Source: Thioalkalivibrio sp. (GTDB taxonomy: Bacteria > Pseudomonadota > Gammaproteobacteria > Ectothiorhodospirales > Ectothiorhodospiraceae). Taken from it: a DNA stretch of 19,555 bases. The position numbers and the translations under genes were made by a program. The stretch's first letter is position 1; every line of letters starts with the position of its first letter. The notes beneath the pieces were generated by a model. The model made no database searches and was not told the DNA's origin. It saw only the letters and a program-made list of their open reading frames with translations. Shown piece after piece: positions 1 to 6,321 of the stretch. Location: NCBI GenBank assembly GCA_003563455.1, contig PWRV01000164.1, positions 1-19,555 of the forward strand, read 5' to 3'.

Positions 1-79
1 AGAAGTGCCGGAGCAAGGCGGGCAAGTGCCGGAATAGCCAACCTATTTCAAACTTGCCCAACGCAGCGCCGGCGCTTCT
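1..79. repeat. Nested inverted repeat at the window edge
   Basis: Three nested pairs of complementary arms can be read: 1-11 with 69-79 (11 pairs, one G-U), 20-27 with 52-59 (GGGCAAGT with ACTTGCCC, 8 perfect pairs) and 32-37 with 43-48 (one G-U). The decamer AAGTGCCGGA also occurs twice, at 3-12 and 24-33, 21 bases apart. No gene covers the stretch. It could be a transcript end, a REP-like element or the edge of a mobile element. The window begins exactly here, so its left boundary is unknown. Confidence 0.45.
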
Positions 80-244
80 GGCGAAGCGATCTGTTACCGA
101 ACTTTCCGCGTGGCCCACTAGCAGATCCGGGGCGATGCAAGGGGTCTGCACACCGTCGCCGCCGCCTTCGCCCTCGCACCGGGGGTCGCCGGAAGGCAGC
201 ACGCGGAGGCCACGTTCCGGCACCGTCTTTCAAGGAGACGCGAC

Positions 245-301
245 ATGCAGGAATTCCCCTACCACCCCCCCGAGGCCGCGCGGCGGATCGGTTGGGGTTG
301 A
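245..301 (+). CDS. Possible 18-codon leader ORF upstream of the GltS-type transporter
   Basis: An ATG at 245 is preceded by a textbook SD sequence, AAGGAG at 232-237, with 7 bases between them. It opens an 18-codon frame reading MQEFPYHPPEAARRIGWG and ends with TGA at 299-301. The peptide has no recognisable domain and is not hydrophobic. Its stop codon lies in the 5' arm of the hairpin at 297-318, the arrangement expected of a leader peptide controlling the gene at 370. The alternative is a chance frame or the remnant of a longer gene. The strong SD is the main support. Confidence 0.3.
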   Translation: MQEFPYHPPEAARRIGWG

Positions 302-324
302 AGCCTTAGCCCTTCAGTGTTTTT
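297..324 (+). terminator. Weak hairpin with T-run, candidate attenuator before the transporter gene
   Basis: TGAAG (299-303) pairs with CTTCA (312-316), extended by possible G-U pairs at 297/318 and 298/317. Five T residues follow at 320-324. The stem is short and AT-rich, so it would terminate weakly at best. GGCCGCGCGGCGGA (274-287) is partly complementary to 333-347, which could form a competing structure. Confidence 0.3.
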
Positions 325-369
325 CTGTTCGTCCGGCGGTGCGGCCGCGTCGGTAGGGAGAACAGGGAA

Positions 370-1773
370 TTGAATCTCGATCAAATTTTCACCGCGTTGC
401 TCCTGCTCGGCCTTCTGCTGCTGCTAGGCAAGTGGTTGCGCCTGAAGGTTGCACTCTTTTCCCGCCTGTTCCTGCCCAGCGCCATCATCGCGGGGGTCAT
501 TGCGATGATCCTCGGGCCCGAGGTGCTCGGACGGCTTGTGGCCCGGCTTCCGGGAGAACCGGCGATGCTGGCCGGCGGCTTGTTTCCAGAGGCCACTCTG
601 GAGGTCTGGTCCGGCCTACCCGGCCTGCTGATCAGCGTCGTATTTGCCGCTCTCTTTCTCGGGAAAACCATCCCGGGACCCCGTGCAATCTGGCGACGCG
701 CAGGGCCGATGGTCGCCCACGGACAGACACTGGCGTGGGGCCAGTACGCCATTGGCCTTAGCCTCGTACTCCTGCTGCTGACCCCGGTCTTCGGGATCAA
801 CCCGATGGCGGGGGCGCTGATAGAGATCGGTTTCGAAGGCGGTCACGGCACCGCGGCGGGTCTCGCGGGGACCTTCCGGGAGCTCGGCTTCGAAAACGGC
901 GCCGACCTCGCCCTGGGTCTGGCCACGATTGGCGTGGTCGCCGGCGTGGTACTGGGAACGGTGCTGGTGAACTGGAGCGTGCGCACCGGCCGGCTGGACC
1001 CCGATGCCGCGAAGGACCTCGATCCCGAGCAAATGAGCGAACACGACGAACGGGAGCCGGCGCCCAGCCTCGCGCAGACCCGCTCGATCGACCCGCTGTC
1101 CATCCACCTCGGTTTCATCGCGCTCGCGATCGCTCTGGGTTGGCTCATGCTGCAGGGCCTGATCCTGCTCGAGGCCAATACCTGGAACGCCGACGGCGAG
1201 GGGCTGACGCTGATGGAACACATCCCGTTGTTTCCGCTCGCGATGCTCGGCGGGGTGGTGGTTCAGGTCGCACTGATGCGAATGGGCCACGCGCAAGCGC
1301 TGGATCGGCGCCTGATCAACCGCATCTCCGGGGCGGCGCTCGACGTGCTGATCGTATCCGCGCTCGCCACCCTGTCCCTGGAGGCGGTCGGTGCCAACAT
1401 CGCTCCGTTCCTGATCCTCGCGGCCGCCGGAATCGCCTGGAACCTCTTCGGATTCATCGTGCTCGCGCCAAGGATGTTTCCCAAGGACTGGGTCCCGATG
1501 GGACTGGCCAACTTCGGGCAGGGGATCGGGATGACCGTGGTCGGTCTGTTGCTCGTCCGCATGGCCGATCCGGACAACCGCACCGGCGCAATGGAGAACT
1601 TCGGCTATAAGCAGCTGCTTTTTGAACCCGTCGTCGGCGGCGGCCTGTTCACCGCAATGTCGTTGCCGCTCATCTACCAGTTCGGTCCGCTGCCCGTCCT
1701 GATCGGCACCGCCACGCTGATGTTCGCCTGGCTGATTTTCGGTCTGCTGGCATTCCGCAGCCGCAGGGAATAG
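370..1773 (+). CDS. Sodium/glutamate symporter (GltS) family transporter
   Basis: This is a polytopic inner-membrane carrier of 467 residues resembling the GltS sodium:glutamate symporters. The start is a TTG preceded by GGGAG. The two halves each carry a family-like re-entrant motif: EGGHGTAAG at residues 156-164 corresponds to the SGGHGTGAA motif of E. coli GltS, and ANFGQGIGMT at about 380-389 corresponds to the second, GHCGFGLGAT-like loop. Hydrophobic segments run throughout, interrupted by a charged hydrophilic loop at about residues 205-242. It is longer than the roughly 400 residues of E. coli GltS. Both motifs differ from the E. coli versions, so glutamate as substrate is not certain and another dicarboxylate or amino acid is possible. 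The gene appears monocistronic and converges on the lactate dehydrogenase gene. Family assignment is firm; substrate is inference. Confidence 0.82.
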   Translation: MNLDQIFTALLLLGLLLLLGKWLRLKVALFSRLFLPSAIIAGVIAMILGPEVLGRLVARLPGEPAMLAGGLFPEATLEVWSGLPGLLISVVFAALFLGKTIPGPRAIWRRAGPMVAHGQTLAWGQYAIGLSLVLLLLTPVFGINPMAGALIEIGFEGGHGTAAGLAGTFRELGFENGADLALGLATIGVVAGVVLGTVLVNWSVRTGRLDPDAAKDLDPEQMSEHDEREPAPSLAQTRSIDPLSIHLGFIALAIALGWLMLQGLILLEANTWNADGEGLTLMEHIPLFPLAMLGGVVVQVALMRMGHAQALDRRLINRISGAALDVLIVSALATLSLEAVGANIAPFLILAAAGIAWNLFGFIVLAPRMFPKDWVPMGLANFGQGIGMTVVGLLLVRMADPDNRTGAMENFGYKQLLFEPVVGGGLFTAMSLPLIYQFGPLPVLIGTATLMFAWLIFGLLAFRSRRE

Positions 1774-1810
1774 GAGCACGAACCCTGAACCGGGGAACAG
1801 CAAGGTGCCC

Positions 1811-1876
1811 GCAGGAGGCAACCCCTCTCGCCGATCCGGTTCCGGAAGACGATCGGCCTGGGGGGCGGCCTCCTGC
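1811..1876. terminator. Nested hairpin between convergent genes
   Basis: GCAGGAGGC (1811-1819) pairs perfectly with GCCTCCTGC (1868-1876). Inside it GCCGATC (1830-1836) pairs with GATCGGC (1851-1857). There is no T-tract on either side. The structure sits between the converging transporter and lactate dehydrogenase genes, so it may stop or stabilise both transcripts. The 142-base gap holds nothing else I recognise. Confidence 0.35.
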
Positions 1877-1915
1877 ACGTGGCCGTGAGAGGTGTCGGCT
1901 CGGTAACCCTCCGGG

Positions 1916-2863
1916 TCAGTCGCCGCCGATCGTCATGCCCTGCAGGCTCTCGCGCAGCACCCGCCCGGAAGCCTCCAGCCCGTGTCTTTCATCGTCGTTG
2001 ACCTCCGGGGCGAGGCGATACTCCACGCCGTGGGCTCCGACCACGCAAGGGATGCTGAAGCAGACGTCGTGCTGACCGTAATCGCCTTCGGGATTCACGG
2101 ACACCGGCAATACGCTGCGCTGGTCCTCGAGGATCACCCGCACCAGATAGGCGATCACCAGCCCGATCGCGGCATTGGTGTAGCCCTTGCGGGAGATGAT
2201 GTCGAAGGCCGCGTTGCGCACGCGCTCGAACAGCGGATTCATTACCTCCGGATCGAAGCGCCGGTCATTGATTGCATGGTGCATGATCGACAGGCCGCCG
2301 ATCATCGCGCTGCTCCAGATCGGGACCTCGGAATCGCCGTGCTCACCGAGGATATAGGCGTGCACCGAACGCGGGTTCACCTCGTAGATGTCCCCCAGCA
2401 GCGCCCGGAAGCGCGAGGTGTCCAGCATGGTACCGGTGCCGATCACGCGCGGGGCGGGGCGCTGGCTCAACTGCTGCATCACGTAGGTCAGGATGTCGAC
2501 GGGGTTGGTTGCGATCACCAGGATCGCCTCTGGCGCGTGCCGATCCAGTTCACCGGCAATCTCGCGGAATACCGCCGCGTTGCGGTTCAGCAGGTCGAGC
2601 CGCGACTCGCCCGGCCTCTGGTTCACTCCCGCGGTAATCACGACCACCTGGCATTCCGCCAGGTCGGCGTAGTCGCCCGCCTGCACCGACACGCGTCCGA
2701 CCAGGGGCTGGCCGTGCATCAGGTCCATCGCCTCGCCCTCGGCGCGCTGCCGATTCTTGTCCACCAGCACGATGCTGCTGGCCACCTGCCGCTGGAAGAT
2801 CGAATAGGCAGCCGCCACCCCCACGTTGCCGGTGCCGATGATGCCAACGGAGAAGCGTGCCAT
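1916..2863 (-). CDS. ldh: L-lactate dehydrogenase-type NAD-dependent dehydrogenase
   Basis: This 315-residue cytosolic LDH/MDH-superfamily enzyme is predicted to interconvert pyruvate and L-lactate with NAD. The N-terminal Rossmann motif GTGNVG spans residues 10-15, and Asp35 at the end of the second strand favours NAD over NADP. The specificity loop reads NQRPGESRLD (81-90). Gln82 there matches LDH Gln102, where malate dehydrogenases have Arg, and Arg88 matches Arg109. The catalytic pair is Asp148 and His175 (GEHGDSEVP), and Arg151 is the carboxylate-binding Arg171 equivalent. Length is normal for the family. The ATG at 2863 has an AGGAGC SD overlapping the stop codon of the upstream rhodanese-MBL gene, so the two are probably co-transcribed and coupled. 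A malate dehydrogenase role is less likely because of Gln82. Confidence 0.9.
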   Translation of the reverse strand: MARFSVGIIGTGNVGVAAAYSIFQRQVASSIVLVDKNRQRAEGEAMDLMHGQPLVGRVSVQAGDYADLAECQVVVITAGVNQRPGESRLDLLNRNAAVFREIAGELDRHAPEAILVIATNPVDILTYVMQQLSQRPAPRVIGTGTMLDTSRFRALLGDIYEVNPRSVHAYILGEHGDSEVPIWSSAMIGGLSIMHHAINDRRFDPEVMNPLFERVRNAAFDIISRKGYTNAAIGLVIAYLVRVILEDQRSVLPVSVNPEGDYGQHDVCFSIPCVVGAHGVEYRLAPEVNDDERHGLEASGRVLRESLQGMTIGGD

Positions 2864-2874
2864 CGCAAATGCTC

Positions 2875-4197
2875 CTAAAAGCCCAGTTCTTCAAATTCCA
2901 TCTGCTGGAAGATCAGCGCGGCGTTCCTTCGCGCCAGCTCATGGAAGGTATCCAGGTGCGCGTAGGCGGACTGGTCGATCTGGTAGGCGTCGTTGAGGCC
3001 GCCCCCGGCGTCCAGGATCTTCTGCACCTGCTCGCGCATGTAAACGAGATAATCGCGGGTGTAGCGGGTCACGGTCTCGTAACCCTCGACCGGGCCGCCG
3101 TGCCCCGGAATGATGACCTCGGCGCCGAGGTCCTTGAACCGGTCCCAGGTCTCGATCCAGCCGGCGGTGTCGGTATCCTCGAAGATCGGCAGCATCCGCT
3201 CGTGGAAGGCCACGTCACCGGAGATGACGACCTTCCGTTCCGGCATCCATACCACGATATCGCCCGGGCTGTGCGCCGGTCCGAGATACAGGACCTCGAT
3301 GGTTTCGTCGCCCATCTCCAGGTCGAGTCGGTCGCTGAAGACCTTGTCAGGCATGCCAAGCCGGGTGCGGAATGCCTTGTCGCGGCTGCGCTGCTGCAGG
3401 CGTGCCAGCAAGGCCGCACCGTTTTCCTCGATCTCGCGGGCCGCGTCGACGTGAGCGATCACCGGCACGCCCCGATCCTGCCAGTAGGTCATGCCCAGCA
3501 TCGCATGCCCCTGTCCGTTCTCGAGCACCACGTAACGAACCGGCTGGTCCGTAATCTTCCGGATCTCGTCGTGCAGCGACTTGGCAAGCAGATAGTTGTC
3601 GCCCGCGTTCACCACCACCACGCCGTCATCCGTGATCACGAAGGACAGGTTGTTGTTGTGCCCGGAATTCTCGTAGGTGTGGGGCTGGGTCGCGCCGATC
3701 GCGGACCATACGCCATCGGTGACCTTCTCCGGAAGGCTGTACAGGAAGGATTCCGGGGCCTTGTCCGGAACCCACACCGGCAGCCCGGCGTCGCGCCATT
3801 CGAAGAAACCGGCGGGGTAGTTATACACGTTCGTGAAGCCCATCTGCTGCAGCGTCATCGCCGCCGGGGGGCTGCGCAGGTTCTGGCCGCAGTAAACGAC
3901 GATCGGCGTGTCCGGATCCAGCAATTCCCGCTCGATGTGAAACTCCAGCCATCCGCGCGGCATGTTCAGGGTCCGGTGGGAGCGGATCATGCCGCCGGTC
4001 AGCGCAACTTCAGTCTGGGTGCGCACGTCGATCACCACATGGCGCGGATCGGTCTCGATCAGTTCCCGCAGACCTTCCGTATCGATATCGGTCACCGTCG
4101 TCGCCGCCTGCTCGAGCAACGCGTCGGGCGTGAGTTCGCCAGCGGATAGCGCCGCTCCCGATAGAAAAAGAACCATTGCCGCCAGCGCCCGGTGCAT
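2875..4197 (-). CDS. Exported rhodanese-metallo-beta-lactamase-fold fusion with a degenerate metal motif
   Basis: The protein has 440 residues. An N-terminal signal peptide (about 1-19, ending AALSAG) predicts export to the periplasm. A rhodanese domain (about 37-142) keeps its active-site Cys103 in YCGQNLRS, so sulfur transfer is possible. A metallo-beta-lactamase-like domain (about 180-375) follows. Its usual HxHxDH motif reads ENGQGH (226-231), so the first two His and the Asp are replaced and only His231 remains. The later ligands His309 (AHSPGD), Asp328 (SGD) and His366 (IPGHG) are kept. The family includes SoxH-like and persulfide-handling hydrolases, but the lost ligands mean ordinary two-zinc hydrolysis should not be assumed. 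It is the first gene of a pair with the lactate dehydrogenase, 11 bases away. Domain calls are firm; function is unknown. Confidence 0.85.
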   Translation of the reverse strand: MHRALAAMVLFLSGAALSAGELTPDALLEQAATTVTDIDTEGLRELIETDPRHVVIDVRTQTEVALTGGMIRSHRTLNMPRGWLEFHIERELLDPDTPIVVYCGQNLRSPPAAMTLQQMGFTNVYNYPAGFFEWRDAGLPVWVPDKAPESFLYSLPEKVTDGVWSAIGATQPHTYENSGHNNNLSFVITDDGVVVVNAGDNYLLAKSLHDEIRKITDQPVRYVVLENGQGHAMLGMTYWQDRGVPVIAHVDAAREIEENGAALLARLQQRSRDKAFRTRLGMPDKVFSDRLDLEMGDETIEVLYLGPAHSPGDIVVWMPERKVVISGDVAFHERMLPIFEDTDTAGWIETWDRFKDLGAEVIIPGHGGPVEGYETVTRYTRDYLVYMREQVQKILDAGGGLNDAYQIDQSAYAHLDTFHELARRNAALIFQQMEFEELGF

Positions 4198-4418
4198 GCC
4201 CTGTTACCCCCGTCAGTGGTGTGTTGGATGCGTGAGGATATCCCGCCGGCGTGGTGCGGTGCCAGGTGTCGAGCCGCCGGTCGGACCGGATGGCTTGCAG
4301 CGAGCCTGGTCGAAACGCGGCAGCGCAGGGAAAACCTGAACCCGCCTTGCAGTGGCCCGGGGCGGCGCGGCCGCCCAACCCGGTGGCCGCATCCGTGCGG
4401 ACGGCGGTAATCCACGAT

Positions 4419-4446
4419 AGGGAAAACGCCGATAAATCAGCGTTTC
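4419..4446 (-). repeat. Dispersed palindromic repeat, copy A
   Basis: Read on the minus strand, this copy shares 23 identical bases with 7799-7821 on the plus strand, followed by a matching TCCCT after a one-base indel. The element is itself an imperfect palindrome: AAACGC (4424-4429) is complementary to GCGTTT (4440-4445), with GAT/ATC further in. Its hairpin is best paired (with a U-G) in RNA of the minus strand. It may be a REP-like intergenic element. Only two copies lie in this window, in opposite orientation. Confidence 0.6.
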
Positions 4447-4449
4447 CGC

Positions 4450-4479
4450 AGCGTCCTCACACACCTGAACGCTTTTTTT
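4450..4479 (+). terminator. Orphan stem with seven-T tract
   Basis: AGCGT (4450-4454) pairs with ACGCT (4469-4473), and T residues run from 4473 to 4479. An alternative pairing, AGCGTT (4439-4444) with AACGCT (4468-4473), would take over one arm of the neighbouring palindromic repeat. No plus-strand gene lies upstream to be terminated, so this could be an attenuator for the gene at 4555, the end of a small RNA, or chance. Confidence 0.3.
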
Positions 4480-4554
4480 CGCGCATCCAGTCAGTTACCT
4501 TGGCCCCACTCGCTTTTGCCTGATCGCTGAACGGAATGCCGGTGGAGAACGCCG

Positions 4555-4779
4555 ATGACGAAGAAAAAAGAGGTCGACGAGGCGGCGAAGAAAAGGATTG
4601 CGGACGTTTTTGCGCGGATGCCGGCGGGCGAGTCGGTCGCGCCGCCGCCCGTGCTTTCCTCCGACGAGAATGCGTCGCCGCACCCACCCCGACTCGAGGG
4701 AGAGGTCCAACACATCATGGAGACCCTCGGCCGGGGGGGCTGGCGTGCGTGGCTCATCCGCCGCCTCGCCGGGATATGA
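4555..4779 (+). CDS. Small hypothetical protein, 74 residues
   Basis: I do not recognise this protein. The ATG at 4555 follows a GGTGGAG SD-like stretch at a suitable distance, and the frame is clean. The N-terminus is highly charged (MTKKKEVDEAAKKR), the middle is Pro- and Ser-rich, and the C-terminus (HIMETLGRGGWRAWLIRRLAGI, split here as HIMETLGRGG then WRAWLIRRLAGI) could form an amphipathic helix. There is no signal peptide or clear transmembrane segment. It precedes the FAD reductase gene by 123 bases on the same strand and may share its transcript. The SD sequence and ordinary amino-acid composition are the evidence for a real gene. Confidence 0.55.
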   Translation: MTKKKEVDEAAKKRIADVFARMPAGESVAPPPVLSSDENASPHPPRLEGEVQHIMETLGRGGWRAWLIRRLAGI

Positions 4780-4902
4780 GCGGTCAGGAATCCAGCGCCG
4801 CATCCACGGCGGTTTCCACGCAGCATGGTCCGGCGCCTGATTCGGCACTCGCGGCCTGAGCAGCGATCCGCGCGTGCCGGATCCGGAAACCGGGCTGAGG
4901 AA

Positions 4903-6153
4903 ATGAGTCTCCCTGCATGCACGGATACGGAGGTCTTGATCATCGGTGCCGGGCCGGCCGGTTCCGCGACCGCCATCGCGCTGCGGCAGGCTGGCGTCGA
5001 TGTCACACTCGCCGACCGTCATGACTTTCCGCGCGACAAGGCCTGCGGCGATGCACTGATGCCGGATACACTGCGCGCGCTGGAATGCCTGGGCCTCGGA
5101 GACCGGGTGCTGGAGCCAGCGCTTCAGGCGGAGTCCATGCGGGTCCATGCACCCGACGGCACAGCAGTCGACGTGCCGGGGAACTTCGCCTGCCTCCCGC
5201 GCCGCAAGCTGGACCAGTCGCTTCTCGAAGCCGCACGCGATGCGGGTGTTCGCTTTCTGCCCCGACACCGTGTCCGCGGCCCGATCCAGAGCGGTGACCA
5301 TGTGGGCGGAGCCCGTTTTTCCGTGGCGGGGGTCGCCTCGCCTCAATGTGTCGGAGCCCGGCTCACGGTGCTGGCTACCGGTGCGGCGGTTGAACCGCTA
5401 CAGGCCTTTCAGCTATTGCTCCGCCGAACGCCCAGCGCACTGGCGTTGCGCGCGTACTACCGGGTTCCACACAGCATCGCCCGGACCCACAGGCACCTGA
5501 AGCTGTCCTACGATGCCGCCATCTGCCCCGGTTACGGCTGGAGCTTTCCCGGGCCGGATAACGTCTTCAATATCGGCGTCGGCATCTTCTCCCAGGGCGC
5601 TGGCCGGTCTGCAATACCCAATCTCCGTGGCGTTTGGGACACCTTCATTCGGTCATTCCCTCCCGCCCGCGAGATCGTCTCCCGCGGAAGACCGCTGGCT
5701 CCGCCTCGGGGTGCGCCCCTGCGCTGCAATCTCGAGGGTGCGCAACTTCACCGGCCGGGCCTTCTGGTCGTCGGCGAGGCGGCCGGAACCACCTTCCCGT
5801 TCAGCGGAGAGGGGATCGGCAAAGCCATGGAGAGCGGCCTGGGCGCCGCGCAGGCCATCATCAAGGCCTTGCGCGACGACGGGTCTCGCACGGATACCGC
5901 GGGCACCCGATACGAGGCGGACTTCCGGGCCCTGCACGCAGCGCGTTACCGGGGTTACCGCCGCGCCCAGTCCTGGCTCGCCTGGCCCGCGATGTGCAAC
6001 CTGATCGCACGGCGCGCAGGACCGGGTTCCTTCGCGTCGCAGCGGCTGGAGGACATGATTCAGGAACGCGGTGATCCCGGTGACCTCTTTTCCATCCCGG
6101 GTCTGTGCCGCACGTTTCTGGAAAGTCGGCCACCGGTTACCCCCCGACGCTGA
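4903..6153 (+). CDS. Geranylgeranyl reductase family FAD-dependent oxidoreductase
   Basis: This flavoprotein has 416 residues from the ATG at 4903, which has GAGG just upstream; an ATG at 4825 would add 26 unconserved residues and lacks an SD. The N-terminal dinucleotide-binding motif GAGPAG is at residues 15-20. A DKACGD motif (about 45-50), typical of the geranylgeranyl-reductase branch, follows. The second FAD motif, GEAAGTTFPFSGEGIGKA, begins at about residue 291. Family members reduce isoprenoid double bonds (chlorophyll, quinone or lipid side chains) or act on other hydrophobic substrates; the substrate here cannot be told. The C-terminal region after about residue 340 is basic and rich in aromatic residues. 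It lies between the 74-residue ORF and the amino-acid dehydrogenase gene, with 168 bases before the latter. No photosynthesis genes are in view. Confidence 0.83.
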   Translation: MSLPACTDTEVLIIGAGPAGSATAIALRQAGVDVTLADRHDFPRDKACGDALMPDTLRALECLGLGDRVLEPALQAESMRVHAPDGTAVDVPGNFACLPRRKLDQSLLEAARDAGVRFLPRHRVRGPIQSGDHVGGARFSVAGVASPQCVGARLTVLATGAAVEPLQAFQLLLRRTPSALALRAYYRVPHSIARTHRHLKLSYDAAICPGYGWSFPGPDNVFNIGVGIFSQGAGRSAIPNLRGVWDTFIRSFPPAREIVSRGRPLAPPRGAPLRCNLEGAQLHRPGLLVVGEAAGTTFPFSGEGIGKAMESGLGAAQAIIKALRDDGSRTDTAGTRYEADFRALHAARYRGYRRAQSWLAWPAMCNLIARRAGPGSFASQRLEDMIQERGDPGDLFSIPGLCRTFLESRPPVTPRR

Positions 6154-6321
6154 CCGGGCACCCGCGTCCGAAACCGGTCCGCCACCACGGTCTGCAATCT
6201 TTCCACAGCGGTGGGGTTTCTGCGATTCGAGGAGGGACCTCCCGGTTTTCGACGGGGTATCATGAATCCATCTCGTATCAAATCACGGGGTCGGCAACGG
6301 CCCTCGGCCGGGAGCATCGAG

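Larger units (their letters stand above)
4198..4554. other. Non-coding divergent region between the rhodanese-MBL gene and the 74-residue ORF
   Basis: This stretch must hold the promoters for the minus-strand rhodanese-MBL gene and the plus-strand 74-residue ORF, but I see no convincing -35/-10 pair. It contains a small hairpin (CCGCA 4387-4391 with TGCGG 4396-4400), one copy of the dispersed palindromic repeat (4419-4446) and a seven-T tract after a short stem (4450-4479). No credible coding frame was found: the short frames here lack an SD sequence and recognisable content. Confidence 0.5.

Noticed and set aside
54..356. A 100-codon plus-strand frame before the transporter gene
   Set aside because: Pro/Arg/Ser-rich, no SD sequence, no domain, and it overlaps the better-supported 18-codon ORF and hairpin; typical GC-rich chance frame.
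616..1878. A 420-codon minus-strand frame opposite the GltS-type gene
   Set aside because: Composition rich in Gln, His, Asp and Arg is that of an antisense shadow of a high-GC gene; the plus-strand frame has clear family motifs.
2857..4149. A 430-codon plus-strand frame opposite the rhodanese-MBL gene
   Set aside because: Shadow frame; the minus strand has a signal peptide and recognisable rhodanese and MBL domains.
4776..4859. A 27-codon ORF overlapping the 74-residue ORF as ATGA
   Set aside because: The overlap is suggestive of coupling, but it has no SD of its own, low-complexity Ala/Ser content and no recognisable features.
6225..6258. GC-rich palindrome (GGAG/CTCC) followed by GGTTTTC as a terminator for the FAD reductase gene
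   Set aside because: Only four pairs with a four-base loop and a short T-run; too weak to call.
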